Shown here one piece after another: positions 36,921 through 45,871 of a stretch of 48,275 nt of DNA. The notes beneath the pieces are model-generated. The model saw only the letters and a program-made list of their open reading frames with translations, did no database searches and had not been told where the DNA came from. Numbering within the stretch: the first letter of the stretch is position 1; each line of letters begins with the position of its first letter. A program made the position numbers and the translations under genes. The DNA lies in assembly GCA_025464995.1 (NCBI GenBank), contig JAODMO010000063.1, positions 65,712 through 113,986 on the forward strand. The letters run 5' to 3'. Source of the DNA: Microbacteriaceae bacterium. Its GTDB lineage: Bacteria > Actinomycetota > Actinomycetes > Actinomycetales > Microbacteriaceae.

Positions 36921-37749
36921 CGTAATCAGACCCCAGGTTGGCGAGGCTGTCTTCCGACCAGTGTTCGGCCGTCCAGCGGATGCTGAGCTCGCCGAGCGGC
37001 TCGAGCTGCTCGAACCCGATGGCCGCGTGCCGGTAGAGCTCGAGCACGGCCAGGAAGCGCGCGACGATGACGCCCTTGACGTCCGCGCCGGCGATGAGCT
37101 CGCGGAACGTCAGGGTGCCGTGCCGCCGCAGCAGGGCGACGACGTGCGACGCCTGCTCGCGGATGCTCACGAGCGGGGCGTGGAGGTGGTCGAGGCCGAC
37201 GGTGGGGATCTCCCGCGGAGCGAGCGCCAGGGCGGCGAGGGCGGCGAAGTCGTCGGGCGTCAGGGTCCAGACGAGCTCTGGTGTCTGCTGCCGGTACTTC
37301 TCCTCGAGCCGCACCGAGCGGTAGTGGCGCGTGGCCTCGTCGTCGAGGCGCGAGGAGAACCATCGCGTCGCCTCTTTGAAGGCGCGGTACTGCAGCAGGC
37401 GGGCGAAGAGCAGGTCGCGCGCCTCGAAGAGCGCGACGTCTTCGGCGTCGACGAGCTCGCCCTGCGGCAGGAGCCCCGCCACCTTGAGGTCGAGGAGGGT
37501 CGCCGCCACGATGAGGAATTCGGATGCCTGGTCGAGCTCTCCCGCGTCTGAGCTGTCGAGCTCCCGCAGATAGGCGATGAACTCCCCCGTGACCACGCTG
37601 AGTGAGATGTCGGTGATGTCCATCTCGTGCTTCGCGATGAGCGAGAGGAGCAGGTCGAACGGGCCGTCGAAGTTGCCGATGCTGACGGAGAATCTCGCCG
37701 TCGTCTCCTCGGCGGGGGCAGCGGTCGTCTCGCTAGGCGGCTGCGCCAC
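36913..37749 (-). CDS. scpA: Segregation and condensation protein A
   Basis: A 278-aa kleisin subunit of the bacterial condensin. After a short Pro/Thr/Ala tail comes FSVSIGNFDGPFDLLLSLIA then KHEMDITDISLSVVTGEFIA, the hallmark ScpA start. ASEFLIVAATLLDLKVAGLL and a C-terminal winged helix (FRELIAGADVKGVIVARFLA then VLELYRH) follow. Starts at GTG 37749, overlapping the parA stop by 17 bases. Together with ScpB and SMC it compacts and separates sister chromosomes. Confidence 0.95.
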   Translation of the reverse strand: MAQPPSETTAAPAEETTARFSVSIGNFDGPFDLLLSLIAKHEMDITDISLSVVTGEFIAYLRELDSSDAGELDQASEFLIVAATLLDLKVAGLLPQGELVDAEDVALFEARDLLFARLLQYRAFKEATRWFSSRLDDEATRHYRSVRLEEKYRQQTPELVWTLTPDDFAALAALALAPREIPTVGLDHLHAPLVSIREQASHVVALLRRHGTLTFRELIAGADVKGVIVARFLAVLELYRHAAIGFEQLEPLGELSIRWTAEHWSEDSLANLGSDYDA

Positions 37750-38620
37750 GGAAGATCAACTCTCGGGCGAGCTGACGGTACGCCTCGGCCGCCGGGTGCT
37801 CCGGGGCGAATGTCGTGATCGGGGCCCCGGCCACGCTCGCGTCGGGGAACTTCACCGTGCGGCCGATCACCGTGTGGAAGACACTGTCGCCGAAGGTGTC
37901 GACGACGCGCTCGAGCACCTCGCGAGAGTGGAGGGTGCGCGAGTCGTACATGGTGGCGAGGATGCCGTCGAGCTCGAGCGCCGGGTTGAGGCGGTCGCGC
38001 ACCTTGTCGATCGTCTCGACGAGCAGTGCGACACCGCGCAGCGCGAAATACTCGCATTCGAGCGGGATGAGCACGCCGTGCGCTGCGGTCAGGGCGTTGA
38101 CGGTGAGGAGGCCCAGCGACGGCTGGCAGTCGATGAGGATGACGTCGTACTTGTCGCTCACCTTGGCGAGCACGCGGGCGAGGATGTTCTCGCGGGCGAC
38201 CTCGTTGACGAGGTGCACCTCGGCGGCGGAGAGGTCGATGTTGGCGGGGATGATGTGCAGGCCGGGGAAGGCCGTCTCCACGATGGCCTCGGACGGGTTC
38301 TTCAGGGTGCCGAGCATGAGGTCGTAGATGGTCGGCACGTCGTGGTTCGGCACGCCGAGCCCCGCCGAGAGTGCGCCCTGCGGGTCGAAGTCGATCGCAA
38401 GCACCTTGCGGCCGTACTCGGCGAGCGCGGCGGCCAGGTTGATGGTCGTCGTCGTCTTGCCGACGCCGCCCTTCTGGTTGCACAGGGTGATGATGCGCGC
38501 CGGCCCGTGTTCGGCGAGCGGCTTCGGCACGGGGAAGACGGTGATCGGGCGACCCGTCGCACCCATGCGCGGCGTCTCCAGCCCGGGGAGTTCTCCACCC
38601 GCAATCTTCTTGGCCGTCAC
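37733..38620 (-). CDS. ParA family (Soj-like) ATPase next to scpAB
   Basis: A 295-aa ParA-type deviant Walker ATPase: LCNQKGGVGKTTTTINLAAA (P-loop), VLAIDFDPQGALSAGLG, and DVILIDCQPSLGLLTVNALT. A ~40-residue N-terminal part precedes the ATPase. No parB or parS is adjacent; in actinobacteria this second ParA next to scpAB is separate from the origin-proximal parAB. It may recruit SMC complexes, but this is inference. It starts at GTG 38620. The 201-bp gap to xerD is the largest in this run apart from none longer, so a promoter is likely there; the element GTTACcactGTAAC lies 42-55 bases upstream of the GTG. Confidence 0.9.
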   Translation of the reverse strand: MTAKKIAGGELPGLETPRMGATGRPITVFPVPKPLAEHGPARIITLCNQKGGVGKTTTTINLAAALAEYGRKVLAIDFDPQGALSAGLGVPNHDVPTIYDLMLGTLKNPSEAIVETAFPGLHIIPANIDLSAAEVHLVNEVARENILARVLAKVSDKYDVILIDCQPSLGLLTVNALTAAHGVLIPLECEYFALRGVALLVETIDKVRDRLNPALELDGILATMYDSRTLHSREVLERVVDTFGDSVFHTVIGRTVKFPDASVAGAPITTFAPEHPAAEAYRQLARELIFRGAAA

Positions 38621-38661
38621 GCGTGCTGCTCCCGTTCCTGCCAGCCACCATGAGGCCGAGC

Positions 38662-38675
38662 GTTACCACTGTAAC
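38662..38675. promoter_or_regulatory. Small inverted repeat upstream of parA
   Basis: GTTAC-cact-GTAAC is a perfect 5-bp palindrome with a 4-bp spacer in the 201-bp gap between xerD and parA. On the minus strand it includes TACAGT, a possible -10 box, but no convincing -35. The rest of the gap shows no ORF or strong hairpin. Confidence 0.3.
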
Positions 38676-38821
38676 CGCTCGCCGCCCGGCCCCAGCGTAG
38701 GCCCGCCGCAGGTTCGCCGTGTCGCTCCGGCAGGCGCGCTTCCCCCGACCAGAGGGGCGAACTTCGACCCTCACGGCAACCCTGAGCAGCGGATGACTGC
38801 CCCGCTGGTCTCGAGGCGCGG

Positions 38822-39745
38822 TCAGCGCGCCCGCGGGTGCGCCGTCGTGTACATGTCGCGCAACGTGTCGGCGGTCACCTGGGTGTAGATCTGCGTCGTG
38901 GCGACCGACGAGTGCCCGAGCAGTTCCTGCACGACGCGCACGTCGGCGCCTCCCGCGAGGAGGTGCGTCGCGAACGAGTGACGGAAGGTGTGCGGCGAGA
39001 TTTCGAAGCCGAGGTCCGCCCGCTCCGCGGCGGCCCGGATGATGAGCCAGGCGTTCTGGCGGGAGACACGCTGCCCTCGCGAACCGAGGAAGAGCGCGGG
39101 GGTGGACGGGCCGCGCAGCGAGAAGCCGGGGCGGGCCCGCACGAGGTAGGTGTCGATGGCCGCGCGGGCAAAACTGCCGACGGGAACGATCCGCTGTTTG
39201 TTGCCCTTACCGAAGAGCCGAACCACGTCGCCGTCGATGACATCGTCGACGTTGAGCGCGACCGCCTCCGACACGCGGGCCCCCGTCGCATAGAGCAGCT
39301 CGAGCAGGGCCTTGTCGCGCATCCGCTGCGGGTCGTCGCCGTCGGTCGCGGCGAGCACCGCGGCCATCTGATCGATCGTGATCGCCTTCGGCAGCCGCGA
39401 ACCGAGCTTCGGCGGTTTGGTGTCGGTCGCGGCATCCGTCGGCACGAGCCCCTCGCCGACCAGGAATCGATGCAGCCCGCGCACCGACGACAGCGTGCGC
39501 GCCATCGACGACGCGACGAGCGCGCCCTCCGGCCGCGATCCGAGGTAGCGCGCGAACGCCGAGACGTGCGCGGGCGAGATGCCCTCGGGGGTCGCGACGT
39601 CGTTGTCGGCGAGGAACGCGACGTACGCGTCGAGGTCGCGCCGGTAGGCGGCGAGGGTGTTGGCCGCGAGGCCGCGCTCGATCGCGAGGTGGCGCAGGTA
39701 TCGGTCGATCGCGAGGGCGAGCGAGCCGCGCGCCGGAGGCGTCAT
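38822..39745 (-). CDS. xerD: Tyrosine recombinase XerD
   Basis: A 307-aa tyrosine recombinase. N-terminal SAM-like domain ([20 protein letters not shown]) is followed by the catalytic domain with R157 ([14 protein letters not shown]), K180/K183 in the beta-hairpin ([14 protein letters not shown]), H252-x-x-R255 ([13 protein letters not shown]), H278 ([13 protein letters not shown]) and nucleophile Y287. Size and position beside the scp genes fit chromosome dimer resolution at dif rather than an integrase of a mobile element. ATG 39745 overlaps the NUDIX stop by four bases. XerC would be encoded elsewhere. Confidence 0.93.
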   Translation of the reverse strand: MTPPARGSLALAIDRYLRHLAIERGLAANTLAAYRRDLDAYVAFLADNDVATPEGISPAHVSAFARYLGSRPEGALVASSMARTLSSVRGLHRFLVGEGLVPTDAATDTKPPKLGSRLPKAITIDQMAAVLAATDGDDPQRMRDKALLELLYATGARVSEAVALNVDDVIDGDVVRLFGKGNKQRIVPVGSFARAAIDTYLVRARPGFSLRGPSTPALFLGSRGQRVSRQNAWLIIRAAAERADLGFEISPHTFRHSFATHLLAGGADVRVVQELLGHSSVATTQIYTQVTADTLRDMYTTAHPRAR

Positions 39746-40419
39746 TCCGAGCGGGCGCGCCGACGGGCCACGGGATGCTGCGGCCACGGCGACTCCGCGT
39801 CGGCGAGGGTCGCCCAGCCGCGCGCGCGTGACGTGTCGGCGGCCAGCACCCCGATGGCGAGGATCGAGTTCTGCACTCGTCGCTCGAGCACGGCGTCGAC
39901 GACCTCGTCGAGCGGCACCCAGCGCTTCTCGATCTCCGACTCCTCGTCGGTGCGCGCGAACTCCTCCGGCGCCTCCGCGACGCCGCGGGCGAGGTAGATG
40001 CGCAGCGCCTCGTTGTTGCCGCCCGGGGAGGTGTGGAAGTCGCTCAGCACCGACCAGTCGGCGGCGACGAGGTCGACCTCCTCCGCGAGCTCACGCTTCG
40101 CGGCGTCGAGGGCCGACTCGCCGTCGAAGTCGAGCAGTCCGGCGGGCAGCTCCCACTCGCGCGTCGCGACGGGGTGGCGGTACTGCTTGATGAGGCAGAC
40201 CCGCCCCTCGTCGTCGAGCGCGAGGACGGCGACCGCGCCCGTGTGGTCGACGTACTCGCGCACGATGTCGTTGCCGGCGTACGAGAAGGTGTCGCGACGG
40301 ATGTTCCAGATCTTGCCCTCGAACACCACGTCGCTTGAGAGCAGCGGGAGGTCGACGAGCTCGTCGTGGAGCGGAGCATCGGGCCCGTCGACGGCCTCGG
40401 GTGCCGACGTGTCAGGCAC
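39742..40419 (-). CDS. NUDIX hydrolase, ADP-ribose pyrophosphatase-like
   Basis: A 225-aa NUDIX protein. The NUDIX box is [20 protein letters not shown] then EVDL; the EE-x-G glycine is replaced by Asp, a change seen in some ADP-ribose pyrophosphatases. Upstream it reads [18 protein letters not shown], the classic ADPRase motif. GTG 40419 overlaps the pyrG stop by eight bases. The pyrG-NUDIX-xerD order is usual in actinobacteria. Role: probably hydrolysis of ADP-ribose or a related nucleotide sugar; other nucleotides cannot be excluded. Confidence 0.9.
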   Translation of the reverse strand: MPDTSAPEAVDGPDAPLHDELVDLPLLSSDVVFEGKIWNIRRDTFSYAGNDIVREYVDHTGAVAVLALDDEGRVCLIKQYRHPVATREWELPAGLLDFDGESALDAAKRELAEEVDLVAADWSVLSDFHTSPGGNNEALRIYLARGVAEAPEEFARTDEESEIEKRWVPLDEVVDAVLERRVQNSILAIGVLAADTSRARGWATLADAESPWPQHPVARRRARSE

Positions 40420-42109
40420 TCGCGGCCTCCGCCACCTCGAAGAGGCGGCTCGCCTGCTGGCGCTCGAGCGCGGCGCCGATGAGGCCCTTGAACAGCGGGT
40501 GGGCGTGGCCGGGGCGCGAACGCAGCTCCGGGTGGGCCTGGGTGCCGACGTAGAACGGGTGCACCTCACGCGGCAGCTCGACGAACTCGACGAGGTGCCC
40601 ATTCGGCGAGACACCGGAGAACTGCAGGCCGGCCTCGGCGATCTGGGCTCGGTACGCGTTGTTCACCTCGTAGCGGTGGCGGTGACGCTCGGAGATTTTC
40701 GACGCGGCATAGACCTCCGCCACGATGGAGCCGGGGGCGAGTTCGGCCTCGTACAGGCCGAGCCGCATGGTTCCACCGAGGTCGCCGCCGGCGATGATGT
40801 CGACCTGCTCGGCGATGGTCGCTATGACGGGGTACAGGGTGTCGGGGTCGAACTCCGACGACGAGGCCCCCTCGAGCCCCACGACGTCGCGCGCGTACTC
40901 GATGACCATGCACTGCAGGCCGAGGCAGAGGCCGAGCACGGGGATGCCGTTCTCCCGCGCGAACTGCAGGGCGCCGAGTTTGCCCTCTATGCCTCGCACG
41001 CCGAAGCCGCCCGGGACGCAGATGCCGTCGAGCTCCGAGAGCTGCTTGGCCGCGCCATCCGGTGTCTCGCAGGTGTCGGATGCCACCCAGCGGATGTTGA
41101 CCTTGGACTGGTGGGCGAACCCGCCCGCCTTGAGCGCCTCGGTGACCGAGAGGTAGGCGTCGGGGAGGTCGATGTATTTGCCGACGAGGCCGATCGTGAT
41201 CTCGTGCTTGGGGCCGTGCACCGCGTCGAGCACGATGTTCCAGCCGTCCCAGTTGACGTCGTCGGCGACGAGACCGAGCTGGTCGATGATGTACGCGTCG
41301 AGGCCCTGGTCGTGCAGCATCGTCGGGATGTCGTAGATGCTCGGCACGTCGATCGCGTTGACCACCGCGGCCTCGTCGACGTCGCACATGAGGGCGATCT
41401 TGCGCTTGTTGCTCTCCGACACGGGCCGGTCTGAGCGCAGCACGAGCGCGTCGGGCTGGATGCCGATCGAGCGGAGGGCTGCGACGGAGTGCTGGGTCGG
41501 CTTGGTCTTCTGTTCGCCCGAGGCGTTCATGAACGGCACGAGCGACACGTGCACGAAGAAGACGTTCTTGCGTCCGAGCTCGTGACGCACCTGGCGCGCC
41601 GACTCGATGAACGGCTGGCTCTCGATGTCGCCCACCGTGCCACCAATCTCGGTGATGATGACGTCGGGCCGCGCACTCCCGTCCGCGGGCTCCTCGGCCT
41701 GCAGCCGCATCCGTCGCTTGATCTCGTCGGTGATGTGCGGGATGACCTGTACGGTGTCTCCGAGGTACTCGCCGCGGCGCTCCCTGGCGATGACGGTCGA
41801 GTAGATCTGCCCCGTCGTGACGTTGGCCGCCTGGTCGAGGTTGATGTCGAGGAAGCGCTCGTAGTGCCCGATGTCGAGGTCGGTCTCCGCACCGTCGTCG
41901 GTCACGAACACCTCGCCGTGCTGAAACGGGTTCATCGTCCCCGGATCCACGTTGAGATAGGGGTCGAGCTTCTGCATGACGACGCGGAGACCGCGCGCCG
42001 TCAGGAGGTTGCCCAGACTGGCCGCAGTCAGTCCCTTGCCGAGGGAAGACACCACCCCGCCAGTAACGAAAATGTGCTTTGTCACGCCCGCTTCAGAATT
42101 GTTCACCAC
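40412..42109 (-). CDS. pyrG: CTP synthase
   Basis: A 565-aa glutamine-hydrolysing CTP synthase, catalysing UTP + ATP + Gln to CTP. The synthase domain opens [20 protein letters not shown] then ASLG, with [20 protein letters not shown] and [17 protein letters not shown]. The class I glutaminase domain has [16 protein letters not shown] (nucleophile Cys) and the His/Glu at the C-terminus near [14 protein letters not shown]. The N-terminus may start at GTG 42109 or 42106, with TACGCT about eight bases upstream and no Shine-Dalgarno (leaderless type); GTG 42085 is an alternative that would begin [10 protein letters not shown] 136-bp gap separates it from recN. Confidence 0.97.
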   Translation of the reverse strand: MVNNSEAGVTKHIFVTGGVVSSLGKGLTAASLGNLLTARGLRVVMQKLDPYLNVDPGTMNPFQHGEVFVTDDGAETDLDIGHYERFLDINLDQAANVTTGQIYSTVIARERRGEYLGDTVQVIPHITDEIKRRMRLQAEEPADGSARPDVIITEIGGTVGDIESQPFIESARQVRHELGRKNVFFVHVSLVPFMNASGEQKTKPTQHSVAALRSIGIQPDALVLRSDRPVSESNKRKIALMCDVDEAAVVNAIDVPSIYDIPTMLHDQGLDAYIIDQLGLVADDVNWDGWNIVLDAVHGPKHEITIGLVGKYIDLPDAYLSVTEALKAGGFAHQSKVNIRWVASDTCETPDGAAKQLSELDGICVPGGFGVRGIEGKLGALQFARENGIPVLGLCLGLQCMVIEYARDVVGLEGASSSEFDPDTLYPVIATIAEQVDIIAGGDLGGTMRLGLYEAELAPGSIVAEVYAASKISERHRHRYEVNNAYRAQIAEAGLQFSGVSPNGHLVEFVELPREVHPFYVGTQAHPELRSRPGHAHPLFKGLIGAALERQQASRLFEVAEAASA

Positions 42110-42245
42110 GGGGTTCTAGCGTATCTCACGATCGGGGTCGCCCGCGCGTGTTGCGTGAAACTGGCACACGCCCGAAACATGGCGGGCCACGTCGGGCGGA
42201 TGGCGCCCGCCGTCGCGAGCCGCACGCGCGCCCGGTCGCGGCGGA

Positions 42246-43943
42246 TCAGGCGTCGAGCGCGCGAGCCGTGTCGATGAGCTCGCGTGCGTGCGCCAGTGCG
42301 CTCTCCGACTCCTCGAGGCCGGAGAGCAGTCGCGCCATCTCGGCGATGCGGTCGTCTCCGTCGAGCTGCTCGACGCTCGACGCGGTGACGGCACCATCGC
42401 TGTCCTTCAGCACGCGCAGGTGGTTGGTCGCGAAGGCGGCGACCTGGGCGAGGTGGGTCACCACGATCACCTGGGCGCTGTGGCTCAGCTGCGCGAGACG
42501 TCGACCGATCTCGATCGCCGCCGCTCCGCCGACGCCCGCGTCGACCTCGTCGAAGATGAAGGTGGGCACCGGGTCGTTGCCCGCGATGACGACCTCGATG
42601 GCGAGCATGACGCGCGAGAGCTCGCCACCGGAGGCGCCACGCCCGAGCGCCCGCGGCTCGGCGCCGGAGTGCGGCTGCAGCAACAGCGACACCTGGTCTT
42701 TGCCGCTGAGGGAGTACTCGGTGCGGTCTTCCACCTCGACGGTGAGGCGGGCGTTCGGCATGGCGAGCGCGCCCAGCTCGTCGGTGACGCGCTCCGCGAG
42801 GCGCGCGGCGTAGGCGCGTCGTACGACGGTCAGGCGTTCGGCCAGCTCCACGACGAGCGCCTGGTCGGCGGCGACCTCGGCCACGAGCGACTGGATACGC
42901 TCGGAGTCGGTGTCGAGCTCGAGCAGGCGCCCGCTGCCGATGTCGAGGTAGTCGATCACGTCGTCGAGCGTCGCGCCGTACTTGCGCACGAGGGAGTGCA
43001 GCTCGGCGCGGCGTTCCTGCAGCGCCTCGAGTTCACGCGAACCGTCTGCGTCGAGCGCGCCGAGGTAGCTCGACAGCTGACCCGAGATCTCGGAGACGGC
43101 GATCGAGGCGCTCGCGAGTGCCTCGACGATCGGCGGCAGCTGCGGATCGTGCTGCGCGACGCGCTCGAGCTGGCGCCGCGCCGTGTCGAGCAGGCTCAGC
43201 GCGTCGGCGACCTCGTCGGAGTTCTGTCCGGACACGAGGTCGACGGCGTGGGATGCGGCGATCCGCAGGTCTTCGAGGTTGGTGAGCCGCTCGACCCGCT
43301 CCGCGAGCTCCTCGTCCTCGCCGCGGCGCGGGGCGGCCGCCTCGATCTCGGCGGTCGCGACGCGCAGGTCTTCGGCCTCCCGGGCACGCCGGTCGCTCTC
43401 GGCGATGAGCACGTCGAGCTCGCCCTGGGTGGCCTGCCAGCGCCGGAACACCTCGTGGTAGGTGCCGACGAGGGCGGCGAGTTCGGGGCCCGCGAACCGG
43501 TCGAGCGCCTCGCGCTGCGCCGTCGCCGAACGCAGCCGGATCTGGTCGGACTGCCCGTGCACGACGACGAGCTGTTCGCCGAGCTCTCCGAGCACGCTCA
43601 CGGGGGTGGTGCGACCGCCCACCGTGGCGCGGCTGCGTCCCTCCGCCGAGATGGAACGACCGATGATGAGCTCGCCGCCGTCGACATCGCCGCCCGCGTC
43701 ACGCACGCGCTCCGCGACGGCGCCGGCGGGGTCGATGAGCCAGTGCCCCTCGACGACGGCCTGTGCACTGCCCGAACGGATGGCGGCGGCATCCGACCGC
43801 TCACCCAGAAGGAGGCCGAGAGCACTCACGACCATGGTCTTGCCCGCTCCGGTCTCGCCGGTGATGGCGGTGAAGCCGGGGCCGAGCGGCAACCTCGCCT
43901 CGCCGATGACACCGAGGTTGCGGATGGAGATCTCTTCGATCAC
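42246..43943 (-). CDS. recN: DNA repair protein RecN
   Basis: A 565-aa SMC-like ATPase for double-strand break repair. Walker A is TAITGETGAGKTMVVSALGL near the N-terminus (IEEISIRNLGVIGEARLPLG), two long coiled-coil stretches occupy the middle, and the C-terminal half has GGELSRVMLAIEVVIAG (signature) and TFIFDEVDAGVGG (Walker B). GTG 43943 is chosen because it overlaps the nadK stop (GTGA) and begins the family sequence; the frame is open to 44423 but is antisense/shadow of nadK there. Usual nadK-recN coupling. Confidence 0.95.
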   Translation of the reverse strand: MIEEISIRNLGVIGEARLPLGPGFTAITGETGAGKTMVVSALGLLLGERSDAAAIRSGSAQAVVEGHWLIDPAGAVAERVRDAGGDVDGGELIIGRSISAEGRSRATVGGRTTPVSVLGELGEQLVVVHGQSDQIRLRSATAQREALDRFAGPELAALVGTYHEVFRRWQATQGELDVLIAESDRRAREAEDLRVATAEIEAAAPRRGEDEELAERVERLTNLEDLRIAASHAVDLVSGQNSDEVADALSLLDTARRQLERVAQHDPQLPPIVEALASASIAVSEISGQLSSYLGALDADGSRELEALQERRAELHSLVRKYGATLDDVIDYLDIGSGRLLELDTDSERIQSLVAEVAADQALVVELAERLTVVRRAYAARLAERVTDELGALAMPNARLTVEVEDRTEYSLSGKDQVSLLLQPHSGAEPRALGRGASGGELSRVMLAIEVVIAGNDPVPTFIFDEVDAGVGGAAAIEIGRRLAQLSHSAQVIVVTHLAQVAAFATNHLRVLKDSDGAVTASSVEQLDGDDRIAEMARLLSGLEESESALAHARELIDTARALDA

Positions 43944-44863
43944 TTGGAGCGTCCCTCGTCGAGCGGCCCGCGCCAGCCCGACACCGGCAGGTTGAACTTG
44001 CGCACGATGCGGTCGGTGAACGGCCCTTGCGACAGCCGGGCGAGCCGCACCGGCTCGGGCGAGCGGCGAACCACGACGCGGGCGCCGCGGGGAAGGTCGT
44101 GGGCGCGCCTGCCGTCGCACCAGAGCACGCCCGTGCCCTGCGTGCGGTCGAGCACCTCGACGGCGAACGACGAGTCCGGCCCGACCACGAGCGGGCGCGC
44201 GAAGAGAGCGTGCGGGCTCAGCGGGACGAGCAGCAGGGCGTCGACGCTCGGCCAGATGACCGGCCCGCCCGCGGAGAAGGCGTAGGCGGTCGATCCGGTG
44301 GGCGTCGACATGACGACGCCGTCGCAGCCGAAGGAGCTGAGCGGCCTGCCGTCGACCTCGATGACGACCTCGAGCATCCGCTCGCGGCTCGCCTTCTCGA
44401 CGGTCGCCTCGTTGAGCGCCCACGATTCGTAGACGACGCGCGAGTCGACCTTGACGCGCACGCTCAGCGTCAAGCGCTCTTCGACGGTGTAGTCGCGGGC
44501 GAGTGCGCGCGTGACGGTCTCGGTGAGGTCTTCACGCTCGCTCTCGGCGAGGAAGCCGACATGCCCGAGGTTGACGCCGAGGAGGGGAACGGGGCACCCA
44601 CGCGTGAGTTCGGCAGCACGCAGGATGGTGCCGTCTCCACCCAACACGATGACGAGTTCGAGCTCATCGATCTGCACCGTCTCGCCCAGCAGGTCGACGG
44701 GCGCGAGCTCAGGGTCGGCCTCGAGCACTTCGGCGTACTCGTTGCCATGCAGCACGGGACGGATACCCGCGTTCGCGAGCTGGCGACAGACGCGCACGGC
44801 GGCATCGAGCGAATCAGCCCGACCCGTGTGCGCGACGATGAGAATGTGTCGTGCCTGGGTCAC
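43940..44863 (-). CDS. nadK: NAD kinase
   Basis: A 307-aa ATP/polyphosphate NAD kinase making NADP. Motifs are VLGGDGTILRAAELTRGC (GGDGT), LLGVNLGHVGFLAESER and STPTGSTAYAFSAGGP. GTG 44863 has AAAGGA eight bases upstream. A 48-bp gap separates it from tlyA; the pair tlyA-nadK is conserved in actinobacteria. Confidence 0.96.
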   Translation of the reverse strand: MTQARHILIVAHTGRADSLDAAVRVCRQLANAGIRPVLHGNEYAEVLEADPELAPVDLLGETVQIDELELVIVLGGDGTILRAAELTRGCPVPLLGVNLGHVGFLAESEREDLTETVTRALARDYTVEERLTLSVRVKVDSRVVYESWALNEATVEKASRERMLEVVIEVDGRPLSSFGCDGVVMSTPTGSTAYAFSAGGPVIWPSVDALLLVPLSPHALFARPLVVGPDSSFAVEVLDRTQGTGVLWCDGRRAHDLPRGARVVVRRSPEPVRLARLSQGPFTDRIVRKFNLPVSGWRGPLDEGRSK

Positions 44864-44911
44864 GTACGCAATCCTTTCGCCCTGCTGGTCATGTCGGCTG
44901 CGGCACGGCTT

Positions 44912-45727
44912 TCAGGTGATCGCAGAAACGTGCTCCAACCATTCTGTCGGATTAGTGCCCGCGCTCGTGCTCAACCAGACCAGATACTCATGATTACCGG
45001 AGCCGCCGGCGATTGGGGAGGGGACGACGCCCGCGGTGGACAGCCCGAGGTCCCACGCGGCCCAGAGCACACCCGTCACGGCATCGGCGCGCAGGCCCGC
45101 GTTCTTGACGATGCCCTCACGGATGCCCGTCCTGCCGACCTCGAACTGCGGTTTGACCAGCAGCACGAACTCCGCGGAGGTGCCGACGGTCGCGACGAGC
45201 GCGGGCAGCACGGTCGGCAAGGAGATGAACGAGAGGTCGGCGACCACGAGGGTCGGAGACTCCGCGACAGCCGCGGCCCCGGCCAGCGCCTCCGCGGTCA
45301 TGAACCGGGCGTTGAAGCCCTCGACCACGGTCACGCGAACGTCGGAGCGGATGGCGGGCACCAGTTGGGCGTGACCGACGTCGAGGGCGATCACGTGGCG
45401 CACCCCACGCTCGAGCAGCACCTGGGTGAAACCACCCGTCGAGGCCCCCACGTCGAGCGCGCGCCTGCCTTCGACCTCCACGTCGAAGGCGTCGAGCGCG
45501 GCGATGAGCTTGTGCGCAGCGCGGCTCACGTAGTGGTCGGTCTGCGCCACGGCGATGACCTGGCTGTCGCGCACCCGGGCCGACGCCTTCACGACGGGAG
45601 CGTCGTCTACCGTGACGAGCCCGTCGGCGATGAGCCGGGCGGCGTGCGTGCGCGAACGGGCGAGCCCGCGGTCGGCCAGTGCCGCGTCGAGCCGCGAATC
45701 AGCGATGGCGGGTGTCCCCGCCCTCAA
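44912..45727 (-). CDS. tlyA: TlyA family rRNA (cytidine-2'-O)-methyltransferase
   Basis: A 271-aa protein with an S4 RNA-binding domain (residues ~10-70: ADSRLDAALADRGLARSRTH then AARLIADGLVTVDDAPV) and an FtsJ-like SAM methyltransferase domain (ALDVGASTGGFTQVLLERGV, VVADLSFISL, LLVKPQFEVG). In mycobacteria TlyA methylates 16S and 23S rRNA and affects capreomycin sensitivity. The start is TTG 45727, overlapping the small upstream ORF by 29 bases; no clear Shine-Dalgarno, so coupling is likely. Confidence 0.93.
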   Translation of the reverse strand: MRAGTPAIADSRLDAALADRGLARSRTHAARLIADGLVTVDDAPVVKASARVRDSQVIAVAQTDHYVSRAAHKLIAALDAFDVEVEGRRALDVGASTGGFTQVLLERGVRHVIALDVGHAQLVPAIRSDVRVTVVEGFNARFMTAEALAGAAAVAESPTLVVADLSFISLPTVLPALVATVGTSAEFVLLVKPQFEVGRTGIREGIVKNAGLRADAVTGVLWAAWDLGLSTAGVVPSPIAGGSGNHEYLVWLSTSAGTNPTEWLEHVSAIT

Positions 45728-45869
45728 GCTCGGCCTGCAGCTGCTCGTGCACGTGCGCGTAGGCGTCGGCGCGCGATGCGAGCGGCTGGTCCTCGATCAC
45801 GCGCAGGCGCGACAGCAGCGCGTCGGTCTCGAGCGTGCTCACGGTGTCCGATCCGGTCTCGTCAGTCAT
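45699..45869 (-). CDS. Small protein between HAD phosphatase and tlyA
   Basis: A 56-aa ORF, MTDETGSDTVSTLETDALLS then RLRVIEDQPLASRADAYAHV then HEQLQAELEGGDTRHR. It is acidic, helical by appearance, with the actinobacterial pattern 'RLxxIExQPLxxRAxAYxxVHxxLxxxL'. It starts two bases after the HAD stop and its 3' end overlaps tlyA by 29 bases, so all three are coupled. This kind of ORF is present at this place in many actinobacteria and is often missed. Function unknown. Confidence 0.8.
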   Translation of the reverse strand: MTDETGSDTVSTLETDALLSRLRVIEDQPLASRADAYAHVHEQLQAELEGGDTRHR

Positions 45870-45871
45870 GG

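Noticed and set aside
38822..39745. Tyrosine recombinase as sign of an integrated element
   Set aside because: It has XerD length and motifs and sits in the conserved actinobacterial core gene order; no attachment repeats or phage genes are near.
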